Shown one piece after another: positions 58,527 to 58,859 of a DNA stretch of 58,859 nt (position 1 is its first letter; every line of letters starts with the position of its first letter). Source of the stretch: Alphaproteobacteria bacterium. Lineage in GTDB: Bacteria; Pseudomonadota; Alphaproteobacteria; CAAHEQ01; UBA3637. Made by a program: the position numbers and the translations under genes. Location: assembly GCA_017466695.1 (NCBI GenBank), contig JAFTTR010000013.1, positions 1-58,859 on the forward strand, written 5' to 3'. The notes beneath the pieces are model-generated. The model did no database searches, was not told where the DNA came from, and saw only the letters and a list, made by a program, of their open reading frames with translations.

Positions 58527-58859
58527 TTAGAACTTATATTTCAAAGAAGCAAGACCTGTATGGTTGGTGTAATCGCCTTTGAATAAGCCTTCATATTCTA
58601 ATGCAACTTCAGTTTTTCTATTGATATCTAAGCCGACACGGGCGCCGATTTCAATACCAAACTTATCAAGATTTTCTGTGACAACATCATATCTTGCACC
58701 GTTGACAAGGGTAACTGAATTTTCCATATCTGGTTCAATAAAGTCATATGTCAAAGCAGCTCTGAGTTCTGGATACCATGCAAGCCCTGGAGCTAATGTG
58801 TATCCAATTGTGTATTGAGCACCCAAGATACCTGTTAAGATTTGGCCATCAGCTGCACC
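58527..58859 (-). CDS. Autotransporter beta-domain, C-terminal fragment (start outside the window)
   Basis: The frame is open to the right edge of the window. About 110 residues are visible: barrel strands such as LGAQYTIGYTLAPGLAWYPE, LTYDFIEPDMENSVTLVNGA, GIEIGARVGLDI and ALEYEGLFKGDY, and the terminal KYKF. The ending pattern VALEYEGLFKGDYTNHTGLASL resembles VEYLGSFRKSYQEHGGMMKL of the autotransporter at 1-2310, so the two are likely paralogues. Confidence 0.88.
   Translation of the reverse strand, partial: GAADGQILTGILGAQYTIGYTLAPGLAWYPELRAALTYDFIEPDMENSVTLVNGARYDVVTENLDKFGIEIGARVGLDINRKTEVALEYEGLFKGDYTNHTGLASLKYKF

Overview
The window is AT-rich DNA, about one-third GC by eye, from a Gram-negative bacterium that is most likely an alphaproteobacterium. 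The evidence is a near-canonical CtrA regulator with a CtrA box in front of it, a FtsB/DivIC-like protein of alphaproteobacterial type, dnaN-recF-gyrB in a row, pal-cpoB-tilS-ftsH in a row, rne divergent from a cell-wall amidase, and F1-ATPase genes separated from F0 genes. Several genes point to a host-associated, probably gut-dwelling, oxygen-limited lineage with transfer from Bacteroidetes: a Bacteroides Mpi-like serine recombinase, an alpha-1,2-fucosyltransferase, autotransporters, ankyrin proteins, and a tiny class III ribonucleotide reductase-like protein. The exact order cannot be fixed from the sequence alone.

Layout. 1-2310: 3' part of an autotransporter. 2423-4317: HAD phosphatase, PEBP-like protein and TsaC/Sua5. 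4452-8355: TypA, an AmpG-like permease, a small unknown protein and FtsB. 8563-13417: dnaK, dnaJ and an unusual hydrolase-like/ankyrin protein. 13429-15852: Lon-like protease on the other strand. 16057-20765: dnaN-recF-gyrB. 20861-25435: membrane and envelope proteins, ankyrin protein, ctrA and an outer-membrane barrel. 25840-27937: NrdD-finger-like protein, transglutaminase-like protein and alanine racemase. 27959-30239: serine recombinase, prephenate-dehydratase-like protein, P-loop kinase, and tRNA-Glu with a broken partial copy carrying a GC-rich insert. 30334-34731: RNase E, amidase and YgjP-type peptidase. 34803-37827: a small membrane protein, a structured RNA candidate, two paralogous lipoproteins and a DUF4105/Lnb-like protein. 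37937-44375: F1-ATPase operon ending in lnt. 44463-48370: rpmJ, a small exported protein, TraX, MFS and fucosyltransferase. 48430-51135: DAHP synthase, tRNA-Lys and a MATE exporter. 51335-55887: pal-cpoB-tilS-ftsH. 55952-58859: P-loop kinase, Dps, HdeD-like protein, unknown protein, and the 3' end of a second autotransporter.

Functional themes are envelope building (Pal, CpoB, Lnt, DUF4105, amidase, alanine racemase, AmpG), protein quality control (DnaK/J, Lon-like, FtsH), DNA replication, and cell-cycle control. The strongest oddities are: (1) a fused F1-ATPase subunit in which the C-terminal domain of delta is joined to the front of alpha and no delta N-terminal domain is present; (2) a roughly 200-nt RNA-like leader whose closing stem competes with a terminator in front of a lipoprotein/DUF4105 operon; (3) a 61-residue stand-alone protein carrying the glycyl-radical-type motif of NrdD; (4) a partial tRNA-Glu copy split in its T-loop by a GC-rich insert; and (5) a hydrolase-like/ankyrin protein placed directly after dnaKJ.
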